A stretch of 64,000 nt of DNA from Saccharina japonica (taxonomy: Eukaryota; Sar; Phaeophyceae; Laminariales; Laminariaceae), in the NCBI GenBank assembly GCA_008828725.1, contig MEHQ01000700.1, positions 62,001 to 126,000 on the forward strand. Reading direction: 5' to 3'. The notes beneath the pieces are model-generated. The model saw only the letters and a list, made by a program, of their open reading frames with translations. It ran no database searches and had not been told where the DNA came from. The position numbers and the translations under genes are program-made. Positions 35,041 to 47,200 of this stretch are shown in pieces. The number at the start of each line of letters is the position of its first letter. Position 1 is the stretch's first letter.

Positions 35041-35145
35041 TTACGGAGGACCATAGTAAATAGGACCTGCTGCACACACTAAAACCTATATAATTATCTA
35101 TTTTTACCAACAAAAATTGGTCCTATTTACTATGGTCCTCCGTAA
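35041..35145 (+). mobile_element. MITE-B, intact copy
   Basis: 105 bp with perfect inverted ends of 27 bases (TTACGGAGGACCATAGTAAA, then TAGGACC) around an A/T-rich centre. The TA at each edge would suit a mariner-type target. Diverged relatives are at 18.8 and 23.7 kb. Confidence 0.85.
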
Positions 35146-35304
35146 TAGAACCTTCGGCTGGCAACAGAAGGGATGCGCATTTCCATTTAGCTACTTCCCT
35201 AGGACAGGACCAATTGTTGATGCGTTGCTTCCGCTGGAAACGCCGCTGCCAGACCGACCGAAGTAGTAACTGAAACATAGCGCGGACATACTTCTCGTTG
35301 AGAT

Positions 35305-35490
35305 TCATATCACGTTTTGGGCTGCGCGTGCGAGTGCTTCCTTGCTTTTATTCTCTGATACGGTTCTCATATCCAACGTAGTCGTTCGGTGCTCGTTTAT
35401 TCCGCGCTTGTCGTCGCCCTGCCCGTAGGGTCCCGGCGGGAATAGCCTGCATTCATCGTCTGGTGTAGGCGATATAATCTTGTGACTGAC
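35305..35490 (-). CDS. Possible C-terminal exon, unknown protein
   Basis: A charged, protein-like frame (IISPTPDDECRLFPPGPYGQ, then DDKRGINEH, then ENKSKEALARAAQNVI) runs to a TGA at 35305. Acceptor-like AGs precede it near 35490-35497. No upstream exon was found. Confidence 0.25.
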   Translation of the reverse strand, partial: VSHKIISPTPDDECRLFPPGPYGQGDDKRGINEHRTTTLDMRTVSENKSKEALARAAQNVI

Positions 35491-37106
35491 TCTGACTATC
35501 GGCAAACGCAGGGTTTGTTGTCAAATGCTGTCAACTTCGATGGGTAATGCACAGCACCCTGCTAACTCGCGTACGCCGTATTTTGATGTACGCGCAGCCT
35601 CGTCTTAGCGTAGTGTGCTTTTGAGCGGATTAACATCGCATCGAAACGATTATATATACAGCCAGGATAGTAGCGGCCCTCACCCAGTTTGTAGTATGGG
35701 TTCGACAGCGAGGGAATGAAGGCAAATATTCGACGAACTAATAAGCGGTTCGACTATTCGCACGCACGAGCCTTCCGTTCAAAACGAGTAAAATGCGGGT
35801 GTCGCTGGAAACGTGTTCATGTTTCCAAAAGAAAAAAATGGAAAATGAAAAGGACCGGAAGCAAAGATAGCTCGTGGGGCGCGTTCAAATTAAAGTGTAG
35901 TGGAGGTTGGAAACCTCCTACCCCAGCATGAGCTCTTAAATAAGGTAGATGTCCCTCACGAAGGCAGGGCATTACCACTTCCCATCTTCGAGGGCTTTCC
36001 AGGTGGCTGAGTATCACGTACCGGTGTGACACTATTTAGTTGGCTGACAGTTGCGGCAGGTTATCGCCGCGACAGCTTGGATTGGCATGATACCGTGGTG
36101 GTCTAGTCGCTGAAAAGCTAGTCCTGCGTACGTGGACACAGGCCCGACTGGTACGTATGTTCCTGTGTCCCAAGTAAGACGCTACTTGTCGGAGGGGTTG
36201 TGACAACGTGTGCTCCTCATGCCTGATGCTTATTCGTTCGTTTTGTCACTGCGTGTACCTTACGGCATTGGGGCCGCCCACAGGACGGCTAGCACAACTG
36301 CAGCATTCAGAAAAAAGTAGTGGGAGAATATCTCCGACAAGAGCATGCGTTGGCGCCGGCTCAAGTATAGTATATTACGCCCCCATAGAACATTGGCGTA
36401 CGGTCCGGACGTCGTGCGCGTCGACGGGAAAATGTTGGGCCAGAAATAATTATTTCGCCGACGAAAACGTCGTCAGAATACCTACGTTCAAGTATCGATT
36501 ATTCACTCCGGCCATTGGATTGCTGCCGCAGTAAGCAGTACAGACACACAGCTATCCTTGGCATTCTTCAACTGTAAGACACATTGTAGTAAACTACCCG
36601 AACCCCAACAAACCTACTGGCGGCTGCTGCTCCTGTCGAACGATTAATCTGCCTCCGCGCATACATGTATTGTACTAATCCAAGGCCCTTCGAAGCCCCC
36701 CCTATCACCTCGATGGTGTTTGCTTAAGTCTATTCTCCGTCATCTCAATCTGATCAGACGTATTTGCTCAACACTAGAAGAAACGACCAATTCAAATTCG
36801 AAACGTATCAAAACATGAGCCAAAAATAACTTTACAATCAACCTATTCCCATGTTCCCGCCACCGCATGAAGGCCAATCTTTCAGAACGGATGGACGTTC
36901 TGCATCAACCAGAAGCAAATATCGTACCGCCTGCGCACTCCTCTTGTGCTTACAACTAATGTCAGACCACATACAGGGATCTAATTATTTCCCTGTTTCC
37001 GTCGCCAAGGAAATAGTTCAAGCACCACCGCCGACGGACAGTGTCAGGTAGTGAAGTTGGCATGAGCTCTCGTCTGATCGGGGAGCACCCTTCCCTTTGA
37101 TGTAGT
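35491..37106. other. 3' flank of the channel gene
   Basis: A plus-strand frame at 35716-35931 is very basic but unsupported. The 3' UTR of the channel gene must lie at the right end; I see no clear polyadenylation signal, as is usual in stramenopiles. Confidence 0.35.
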
Positions 37107-38291
37107 CTAACTTGTGTTACCGGCGGCCGGATTCGTTTTGGCCTGAGCAATATCCAAAAGCTGCTGAACCATCTGCTTTAATTCCCCTATTTCGTTCCCG
37201 TGTACCTTTAGCTGACGGTCCGTCGTTTCGAGATGGGTTTTTTGCTGGGTTTCGAAGTGCTTGTGTAGAAGTTTAACGTGTTCTACTTTGGCAACCCGCG
37301 TCCTCTCGTCTTCCCGCACCTCAACGTCAATCAGGGGGTCCTCGAGATGTCTGCGCAGATCGTCCGCTCCTACTCCACCAGCGGGGGCCGTGAGCATCTT
37401 CTCGATTGTAAGGTGGTCATTTCCGGCGGGCGAGTCGGTAGGCGGCCCCTGTGAAACATTCGGGCCCGTTTCCTGTGTCCTCGAACGGCCTACGGATCGT
37501 GTCATAAGTCTAAGTAAGAAATGAACTCGAAGCCACAAACCTAATAGGTACAGAGGAGCCCCGACAAGACACCGCATGCAGGTGAAAACCTGCCTCAGCG
37601 TCATGAACGTCACCCGTGACCCCCTGTTCTCGCGAGTAATCTGCTCCAGTCTATGAACGGCGTCGTGCGGGTTGGTCTGCCACCTTCGTTCGTCTGAAGT
37701 ATCTATATAGTGCTTGCGCCAGACATATGTCGAGTAAAACGCTGATATCATCCACAGCAGCGAGCCCAGTATCACAGCGATAGGACCGAGCACAAGCCAG
37801 AACACCACTTGCCCTACGGCTTCATTAAAACGAGCACATGGTTTTCCCCCGCGCATGCGGAATACAACCACGCACGCACACAACACGAGCAGCTGCACCA
37901 AGTTAAAAGGGGCAGGAAGCAGGTGCTCGGTTACAACTAGGCGATAGTGACTAATCATGCGTGCCTTCGACACCCTGAACTCTTGATCGACCTTTTCTTG
38001 CACGTTGGCGTGAGACGTGCTCAATATAGCCACCAGGAGGTTGAGGAGCATAATCGGCATGATAACAAGATATGCCACTAGCAGAATCGTCGCGGGGACG
38101 TCGTCAGGGCCCCCAGAGAACTCGTCGAAGAATCCACTCTCGCCAAGCATAGCTTTAAAGAGGGTAAGCAAGGATCCACCGAAGCTGTCGTAGTCACGAA
38201 ATAGAGCATGGAAGGATACCGCAAACCCAGTGTGGACAACTACCATGACGACTGCGAACTTCGCAAGTTCGCCCGTCATGCTGAACATAAC
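37107..38291 (-). CDS. Channel exon 16: S5, pore, S6, coiled coil, stop
   Basis: Acceptor tttctttgcag, then S5 (LAKFAVVMVVVHTGFAVSF), a pore helix and filter region (FKAMLGES) and S6 (ILLVAYLVIMPIMLLNLLVA). A post-S6 charged helix (EKVDQEFRVSKARM) follows. Two further hydrophobic segments (LVQLLVLCACVVVF and VVFWLVLGPIAVILGSLLWM) come after S6, which ordinary TRP channels lack. The last 60 residues form a heptad-like coiled coil (EHVKLLHKHFETQQK, EIGELKQMVQQLLDIA) suited to assembly of subunits. Ends AGNTS-stop. Confidence 0.88.
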   Translation of the reverse strand, partial: VMFSMTGELAKFAVVMVVVHTGFAVSFHALFRDYDSFGGSLLTLFKAMLGESGFFDEFSGGPDDVPATILLVAYLVIMPIMLLNLLVAILSTSHANVQEKVDQEFRVSKARMISHYRLVVTEHLLPAPFNLVQLLVLCACVVVFRMRGGKPCARFNEAVGQVVFWLVLGPIAVILGSLLWMISAFYSTYVWRKHYIDTSDERRWQTNPHDAVHRLEQITRENRGSRVTFMTLRQVFTCMRCLVGAPLYLLGLWLRVHFLLRLMTRSVGRSRTQETGPNVSQGPPTDSPAGNDHLTIEKMLTAPAGGVGADDLRRHLEDPLIDVEVREDERTRVAKVEHVKLLHKHFETQQKTHLETTDRQLKVHGNEIGELKQMVQQLLDIAQAKTNPAAGNTS

Positions 38292-41200
38292 CTGCAAAGA
38301 AAACAAAATTATTGCAACGAAGCGGGGTTTAAAGCTGCAGTATTATACCAAGGCTCATTACATGCACGTACAAAGTTTAAGCGTAGTATTTGCTTCCAAG
38401 AATATGTGATAATCATGTGGTGCCTGCGGCCGGCGACATATATCCAAAAAATAAAAAATATTTTTCCTGGACGGAAAACCAAACTGGGCATGTTCGCCCA
38501 AATAAGTGATCGTGCATTGCCGTTTACACGCCACAAACCACCATGCGTTCATCCAGGCGAACCGAACATGTACGCGAATGAACTCGTGGCGTAGATGTGA
38601 TGCATATTGAATTTATCGAACGTCCGGTGTCCGGGATATGACGCGCTCACATTGATCATCGGGCCCAGGAAGGGATGGATTTGCGCGAAGAAGAGGACGC
38701 GTGAAAATATAACCGGAGCACTCAGAGCATAAAAGGCTTGCCCCCACCGACTCGAGCTGTCAAAGATTCGGAAACCCAAACCGACGAATAAAAGCACAAG
38801 GCCCAGCCCGTCGAAGAGGTTCCAGCGGTCTTCCATGTACAAGCAGAGGCCCCTGCACATTTCGCGGATCTCTCGAAATACTCCGGCCTTCCAGGGTTTG
38901 GTCGGAAAACAATTCCGCCCAGCGACAGACCGAAAACGACATGTTAGGCCTAGTAGGTTTATCAATCAACATGTCGGTCAAGGCTCCAACCACATGGACA
39001 CTGCTGCTCGTAACGAACATTTATGTCGCGAGGCCCCGCGAACTTCGTTCCGACAACCCAGTTATCATGGTCACACACTATGAAAAGCCTGTGTTCTCTG
39101 ATGTTTTGGGCAGGGAGCATAGTTGTATTCACGGTGAAGCAAGCGCCTACAAAGGAGGTGTGGAATACAGAGCTCACGCGTGCCTGGTATGGCATCAACC
39201 AAGAGTCAGGCACGAACACCATCAGCCCCGCGGGTTACGATGGCAGGACTGCGTCCCCTGAGTTGCATTCCCAGGGGAACTTCGGCTATGGACGCCCGCG
39301 TTCAATTCCGGGTTGCGATGGCCGGCGGTTTTTGTTCGGGGTTTTCTCTAGCTCAATGCCGCTACAATCACTCCACTCTAAGTGGTAACGTCTCACGGGA
39401 ATACTTTATCTTATAGGAGCCGACCACCCTGCCGCAGCTCACTCCGAAATACTCCTTAGCGTCTATCGATAGCGCAATCTCGGGGTGGGTCGATGCATGG
39501 GTGTCACATAGGCAAAATGTCACCGATGACCAATATCTCAACACACCCAACGAACGGCATGTATACGGGCAGTATTGTGGATACATATCTTGATGGCTCC
39601 AATTCCCGTCGACGTCCCACGCAGATTGTCGTGAAATAGGGCACAAATATGTGTGGTCTGTTTTAAAATGGTGAACTCTCGTGGTCGGATTCGTCAGCCC
39701 ACGACGGTATACATACGGTCTACAGTGAGCCATAAACCCTTTGTAGGTACTCATGCACACCCTGCGAGGAAACGCCTCCTAAGCACATGCAGTCTCCCCG
39801 GCCAGCCGGGGTTGCAACGAAAACAGTATGTGACCGCGCCGAGGGAGAGATCGGCGATACCGCCAAGATACAAACAATGTAAGGCATCGACAGAAAGACG
39901 GGAATACGAGTGAAGGTTTCCCCCCTCCGAACGAACAGGAGTTCCGTTGTGATAATACCTCGAATAGTAGCGCAAGTGCAACCCGATTATTAACCACACA
40001 CCGTATCCACGAGATCGACACGATTTGAACGTACTATAGCGAGGGCATGGCATCTAGCTTACACGCTCCAGAAGAAAACACGTTGGTGATATTTTATTAA
40101 GGATGTAGGCTAAACTCGTCGATAGAAAATAGTTGTCTGCAATCAAGATGTTTAAGTTGGGCCCAAACGACGTATTTTGCGTGTGGGCATAGGTTATAAC
40201 ATCTTCATTTTGGTTAGTTATGATTGTCATATAATTTCAATAACACACACCCTGGTATCAATACACTCACGATGTGCAAACCGGGTCCATCCGTCAATGT
40301 CAACACCATGTTCGAAACTAGGCAAGTCCAACAAAAACGAGCATATCAAGCAAAAACGAATAGCATCGCAACTCGCCGATCATACACTCGAGGGGTACAT
40401 ACATTCGTTACGAACACTCACCACGATGTATGCCATGAGAACGTACTCTCCCCAGTGAAGTGCTCCATTATCGTGGAAAACCACAACCATGCTGAACACC
40501 GCCAGCAGAAAGAGGTACACCACGAAGTCGAGTGCCATCCTCATTGCTGGCACCTTGTAGTAGTTGCCGGGCTTCGCAACCAGCCCCGCGGAAACAAACT
40601 GTGCCCCTGGCAGGAATGTCAGACTAGGAAATCTGTGGTTTGATCCTTGCAGCAACGCTCCTGGGGATATTAAGCTGGGAAAAATGCTGTTTCTCCCGAG
40701 GAGTGTAGTGTGCTCAAATACTCTGACGGTGGGACGCTGGGATCCATGAGTTAGGCAGATGCGCTCATCGATCGTCTCGTGATCACTCAGACCAACGCCC
40801 AAATCGACCCCATTAGACCCCCGAAGAAGATCCCGCAACTCGTCCTGGTCACTTAACACGCTGCCTGTGTCTCTAACGTCCGGTAGGCCGCGCGAAAATA
40901 TTCGGGACAAGAAGTCCATGACGAGAGGGACCTTGCAGTATGTTTCTATCTGCTGCCGTCGCTGAAGTGCTAAACGTAGAGATCTGGGAGTGCCCGGGCC
41001 TTTTCCCGTTGATCCCATCCCCTCTGGCTCAAAGATGTCAGAACAGCCACCCATGTCACCGTCGATACCACCCACTGTTTGTGGTAGCCGCTCAAATATC
41101 TCGAGCAGAAGAGTGTCGACTTTCGTCTTCAAGGAGAGGAGATCGCTTCGCTCTCCTTCCGGAGCGTTTTCGGCTGCGTCGGAAAGCGCAACGGAAAGCT

Positions 41201-44200
41201 CCATCCCGGTTATGAAGGGGTTTGCGGCGGTTGACACAGCCCGCAAACAGCATGTCGTAAAACACTTATCAGATGTTTGACGCGCAAAAAGTGAGAGCAT
41301 GAGGAGATCGCCGGTTTTAGGTCTTGCGTAGTTTGCCAGAAGGTAAGAGAGAAACTCTAGGGTGACCTGGCGTAATCCATCATCCGTAGTAGTGGATCGC
41401 TTAGCCCAGTCAGAAAACATCGCATCCGGGTTATACTTCCTGGCAGCCTGTGGGTTCAGGTGAAGCGGGACGAGCATCGTACATCAATAATAGGTTTTTG
41501 AATAGTCGACAGCGTTACAAACCAAATATATTAACCGTTACGCTGCATGAAATGTATTGAACAATGAAGCGCACATCGAATATTGGTGAAGATCCGTGCG
41601 AAACGCGAATACACGCATCTCAAATGAAAACACGATACATTTTTAGTGTTCTTAGTATTTCCAGACATAACTTCGCTGTGGGACAGCAAACTAGGGGACT
41701 ACACTCAAGAAGCACATCACAGGCTCTTATTGCATTATTTGAACACCTCGTGAAAAGGCTACCTGAAGGGCCACCGTGAAAAGTAGAAAACAATAAAACC
41801 TGTTGTGGGTTGGACTTCTCGGCAATCCTTCTCTGTGACCCTAAGGTGCTGTGTTTCGATATGCAAGGATGAATCTGTTATGTGGGTGTACAACTTCCGG
41901 CCTTTATAAATATGACCCCGGTATAGTCGGGGGCGACGGCCACGGGGAGCGCTGAGGGGTTGTATTCGGGTGGCAATCGGAATCCACTTCGCGCGAGGGG
42001 AAGCCTGGCAAGTTTGAGGTTGGCAGAAAACGCCAAGCCCGTTGAAAACATTTCCGCCGTGGGTCGTGAGTGGTGTTCCTATTGATATTTAAGCAATACT
42101 GCGGAAGGTAGTTGGTAACCGCGTTTCCGAATACTGGATTTAAAATGTTGAGCGTGGAATCGCGATTACAGGATAACACAAACGCGTCCTTTTCCTCACG
42201 AAATGTATGTGGTAGCGTCATGTGCCAGTTTCGTGGGTATCTGTTTGAAATGAGAGGAGACGAGATTCCCGAGTCCAGATTCCGATCAGTAATTTGGCCA
42301 GAGCTACTCAAGTAGTACACGGGCTTTCGTCGGTCAAGTAAGGGAGTTGGTTGAAATAAACGGCCTAAAGACCGATGACTATGGTAACGCTCTGTGTGAA
42401 TAAAAAGTATAAAAATTGCAAACACGCCCGTCGGAAGTTTCCAGTACCGTATGTTGTGGGCACGATAACATAAACACACCAATTAAACTCCTTCCTGGGA
42501 CGATGTTGGGCAAAGGTCGGCCTGTGAAAAGCTCAGCAAAACACATTTTTGATTCGAAGCGGCGAGATTCGGAATCCTCGCCAGACATCGATCGACAAAA
42601 CACAACTGCAGGATAAACTCTGAACGGGGCGCGTTCGTTAGAATCACCGACCAACCGGTAGCATCACAGTATGGCCGGGGATATGTTGCGGGCACTCGAT
42701 AGAGGTACGATAAATAAGTATTTGGCTGCTGATGGGTTGAAAACAGACGACAAACGTTCTTGATCCATCCCTGATGGCAAAACATAATTTGTTGTTTTTG
42801 AGGTTGAGGAGAAGGGCGTAGGACGCCGCCGGCAAGCCCTCGCCCTCTAGGTATTTGATCCACTTAATGTGTTCGAGGCGGTCGTCTACATATTGTGGGC
42901 TTGCCCGACACCAACCGGGTTGGCCATGAGTTCAGTCTTTGTCGAAATCAAACGTATACATTCGCGTGAGTTGATATGTTACCAACGTGTTGACGATATA
43001 CAACGATATTAACAGCTTGCGCCGTGTGCAGTAGTGCGAAAAAGAGCAAGAACATATCAAACACGTTCTTCTTTTTTCCCACAGCGGCTGTACAAACATA
43101 TCTCCAGCTCTTTGCTGAAAGCCATAGTTTTAAAGTTCAACTATAAAACATCGTGTTGTCATTGATGTTTGGATTGTCACCGGTCGTAGTCGGCAAGTTG
43201 AATGGTTAGACGATGTTGAATAGCTTCCAAAAATGTTGTTTACAACCCAATGCCATCACAGCACCGCCCAAGTTGTAGGCGTAATTGAAGGACAGGCGTT
43301 CGAGTACCATAGCAGAACCAAAGCGATTCGACCTGCTTTTTCCAGTACTACAGTTAATAAAACTAAGGAATTCCGACATTATTTTTCATCCGACGGACAC
43401 AGAATGGTGGCATAGTCCTACGGAACTACCATGGCACAGCCACGGATTCGCCATGGAAGCACCTCCGAGGATTCATGGAGGAATGTACTTACCATGGAGT
43501 CCACATGAACACCCCATGGAGGCACCTCGGACCCGCCATGGTCCGACAAGCGTTCGACCAAAGACATATCACGAAGACCCTCGTCAGGTCCTCTACAGTA
43601 GTGAGTCACCATGGACCCAACAATGAGCCATGGACCAACCAGCACACGAAGGACCTAAGACGGCACCATGGACCTACCATAGAGGCCCCAACGACTAATC
43701 ATTAATTAACCCCTCATGGAGGCACTATATGCGCACCATGGACGTACAATGGGCCCTACGCGGTTCGCCATGGGTGCTTCATGGCCCCACCATGGACAGG
43801 CCATGGAGCCACCAGGGAGGTATCATAGGTCTGCCATCGAGGCACCCATGGACCTACCATGGAGGCTCCATGGACGGCCCAACGAGTCACCAAGGATGTG
43901 CCGTGGAGGCACCATGGAAGATCCATGGTGCCTCTATGGTGGGTCCATGATGGGTCATGGTGGGTCCGTGGTGGTCCACGGTGGATCCGTGATAGGATCA
44001 TGGCAAGCCCATGTTATCTCAATGGAGAGGCCATGACGGGTCCGAGGTGTGTTCATGGTTGAATGGTTGGTCCGTGGTGTCTCCACGGACCGTCCATGGT
44101 GCATCCAAGGCGGGTCCATAGTGGATCCATAGTTCAACCATGGTCGGTTCATGGTGGGTCCATGGCGCCTGGTGGGTGTATAGTGGGTCAATGGTATGTC

Positions 44201-47200
44201 CATGGTGAGCTCCGAACGTCAGTGGTGTCTCCGTGGCGGGTCCCCATTGTGACTTGTTGGGTCAATGGTGCTTCCATGGTGGTTACTAGAAAGTCACCAT
44301 GGGCTTAAACAAAATGTACCCTTGAATAATTCAAACTAGAGTGTGTACATCATCGCCCTAAATGGCCCACACACTACCCCGTTCGTTCCATCATGACCGC
44401 CAATGAAAGAGATGGATCATGCGGTTCAATGGTGTACAGCACACTAGGCAAAACACTGCGAGTAGGGCGGATGTATTTGAGTACTTCAATGCCAAGGGAT
44501 ATGCCAATACTTCGCACAGGCGTACCCCAATAGGTAGCTATATGGTCGAGAACAGTGTTCTTGTGCAATGTTCACCATATTGTCAGGTGTTCCATGCACG
44601 TTGGCTTATGCTAACAGGGGTGAGTAATGTAGCTGTCGGTTCACAACGTTTTCTGGGAACATTATTTGCGAGTATGTCCTAAATGCAATATTGGGCCTCT
44701 TGGGGCGAGATGTACATTTTTCGAAGGGGTATGGCCCCAGATTTCTGTATTGCAGCTGCTCCCGGCATCGTAGTCGTGATGACCGAGTAAGTGATTTTTC
44801 TAAACACATTTTGTGTCCATGTATGCAAAACGACAAACTGTAACAACCACCTTCGGTATATAACTAGTGTTTGAATCAACCACATGTTCCCTCCTTAGCG
44901 TTATATTCTACCCGACGTCGCCACAGGCGTCCAGGTTATCCTTTGGAAAACAAAGGCTAACTAGCCATTGTAGTTCAAAGCTGTATTTGGTACTCAAATG
45001 TGCGAGTAACTCTAACTTACCAAGTGTTACCGCTCGAAGCCGGCTGCTCAGCGTGATTGATACTATCCGCCAATTCAGTTCAATATCATACCGAAGCGCT
45101 GACCTTCATCTGCTGCTGAGGCCTTGCCGTCAAAACGACGACAGTAGACTAGGCAGGATACAGCCAATCAAAGTGGCTGTCATGGTGAAAAAGGTACGGC
45201 CCCGTTTCGTTAATTAATCACGCAAATACGAGTGTACGTACTTCAGCGATGCAGTGGGTGTACTTCAGCGGTGCAGTGGCACAATGCTGAGTGCAAAGTA
45301 ACCAGCAGTCCCTTTGGACGATGCCCGAGGACAGCTCAAAGTAGGTACATATGACGCTGTATAATGCCTATGTAACACAAATAGAACCCACAGCAGGTGA
45401 CAGCTGTTGTAACAGGAATACTGTATGCACCTCATTTTCCTCCAATGGTCCGGCGTCGTTGAGGCACTTCACAATCTTCTGCAGTGAAACGGAGTCCTCT
45501 CGCTCAAAGGCCAAGTTAATCCAGTTTAGTTCGGGAATCTGGCACATGGATAGCACGCGAACCTGGCAAAGGGGTGGTATGACGCGGACACATAATAAAA
45601 TGGAAACTAACCGTTCAAACACTTTAGACGCAAGACAACGCTTCAAGGTCAACCAAGCCAAAATGTTTAGACACAATGATCAGAGTAGAGTGGATAGCGT
45701 ACCCTAAATTCAGTTAGATGCGGGTAGCTGCGGCCATAATTACACAGGGGGGTGGGACCCTTCTCCTTGCGCAATGCGGGCGTGAATTACCCGTGTGGGG
45801 ACACTGAGAGATGCAGTAAAGCCCATAAGGTGCCTACCGCCCAATTCGGTACACCTTGTGGGGTCTGCTACACTGTGCAATGCCTTCACAACGATGGCTT
45901 AGGCCCGCATCATACAAGGTGGTGGTCTCGACCACCTGTTCACTCGTTCCCGCCAAATATCCACACCGAAAACTGTGCCGATATAGTAAATTTGCTGTAG
46001 GGTCTTGTGTTGTTATGTATATTACTCTGCGTTATCTACGGTCATCGCCGCAGCCATGACCCTTTGTACCATCGAGCGGGGAAATTGGCAGGTTTGATTC
46101 CCATCGTTTTCACGAACCAATCGACGCAGGAGCAGGAAGTTTCAGCTTCAACCCACAGGTGAATTCAAACAGCAGACGCACGATTGTCTTCGTTTCGCCA
46201 CTTTCTCGCTCGGAACTGCTGGCTGTTGATATTTCCGAGTACACAACGGCAGATGTGCAACTCGGAATGTACTGCCATGTATCATGCGTCGCACTCACAC
46301 ATATAACAGCACACGACTGCGAAGGATGATTCAACCACCCTTGGCCGAAACCAGCGATCGACAAGTATCACATTTCTGTTTCGTTGTAATACTTTTCGTA
46401 TGTTTCCACCCGCACCAACATATGCGTTCCCCTTGATTAAGCAAACGAACCTATGCTTTTACTTTACAACGGAATCATCAACCGCCTGTTGGCACGACAG
46501 ACACACTGGACGGGCTGCGGTCTACAGTCGTCATACCTATTAATAGTATACAATGCTCACAACATGTATGTACCTGTACTATTTATACACTGTGCGTAGG
46601 AAGCTCTCGCTGCGTGGTCCGTTGTGGCGGGCAGGCTTATTGCCCACAAATAATGTTTCAAAATCGACATTTCCCCACAACCGGAACATCACAACGGGTG
46701 CGATGCCTACATGTCGTCATTGTTCGTTCGCGATATTCTTATCACGGACATGTACAGGTACCAAGTCAGCCCGATCGGGTCAGTGAACGCACACCGACTG
46801 CTACTAGGGACTTCCTTCAAACATTACACGTTCAGCCGATTGAAAGACGCGCTGTCTACTGCAATTAATATGCGAGAAAACAAGGATATTGTAACCGGAT
46901 GAACAAAACACATCCTGTAGTAATGCAGTGATGGAATGGAATACTGCATTTGGACTGCATTTGGAAAGGAACACTCTACCAGACAGTTAGAGTTCTTGGT
47001 GGTCCGCCGCCACTTGTTAGTTGTACCTGCTCGCTGGACAGAACATCCTCCAAGAAGCTAATTATCACCGCGAAGAAGCTGTCGTTGACGTTTCGCATCG
47101 CCCCAAACATTTCAGCACGTGCAGTATCCACCACAAAAAGGTCTTGAACCTAGAAGCACATCGAAGAAAACAAACGCACGATTCGTGTTTGTTTTTTAAA

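Larger units (their letters stand above)
41448..45430 (-). other. Intron 13, 4 kb
   Basis: Contains the inverted CCATGG minisatellite (43380-44310) and an orphan frame at 41904-42482. A 60-codon frame at 44.9-45.1 kb looks protein-like but ends at a phase-1 donor and is not included. Confidence 0.6.

Noticed and set aside
39368-39760. 130-codon minus-strand frame between channel exons 14 and 15
   Set aside because: Using it would break S2, which is continuous and correctly spaced when 40422 is spliced to 38887.
43285-44308. Met/His/Trp-rich frames such as MEAPWTAQR
   Set aside because: Translation of the CCATGG minisatellite.
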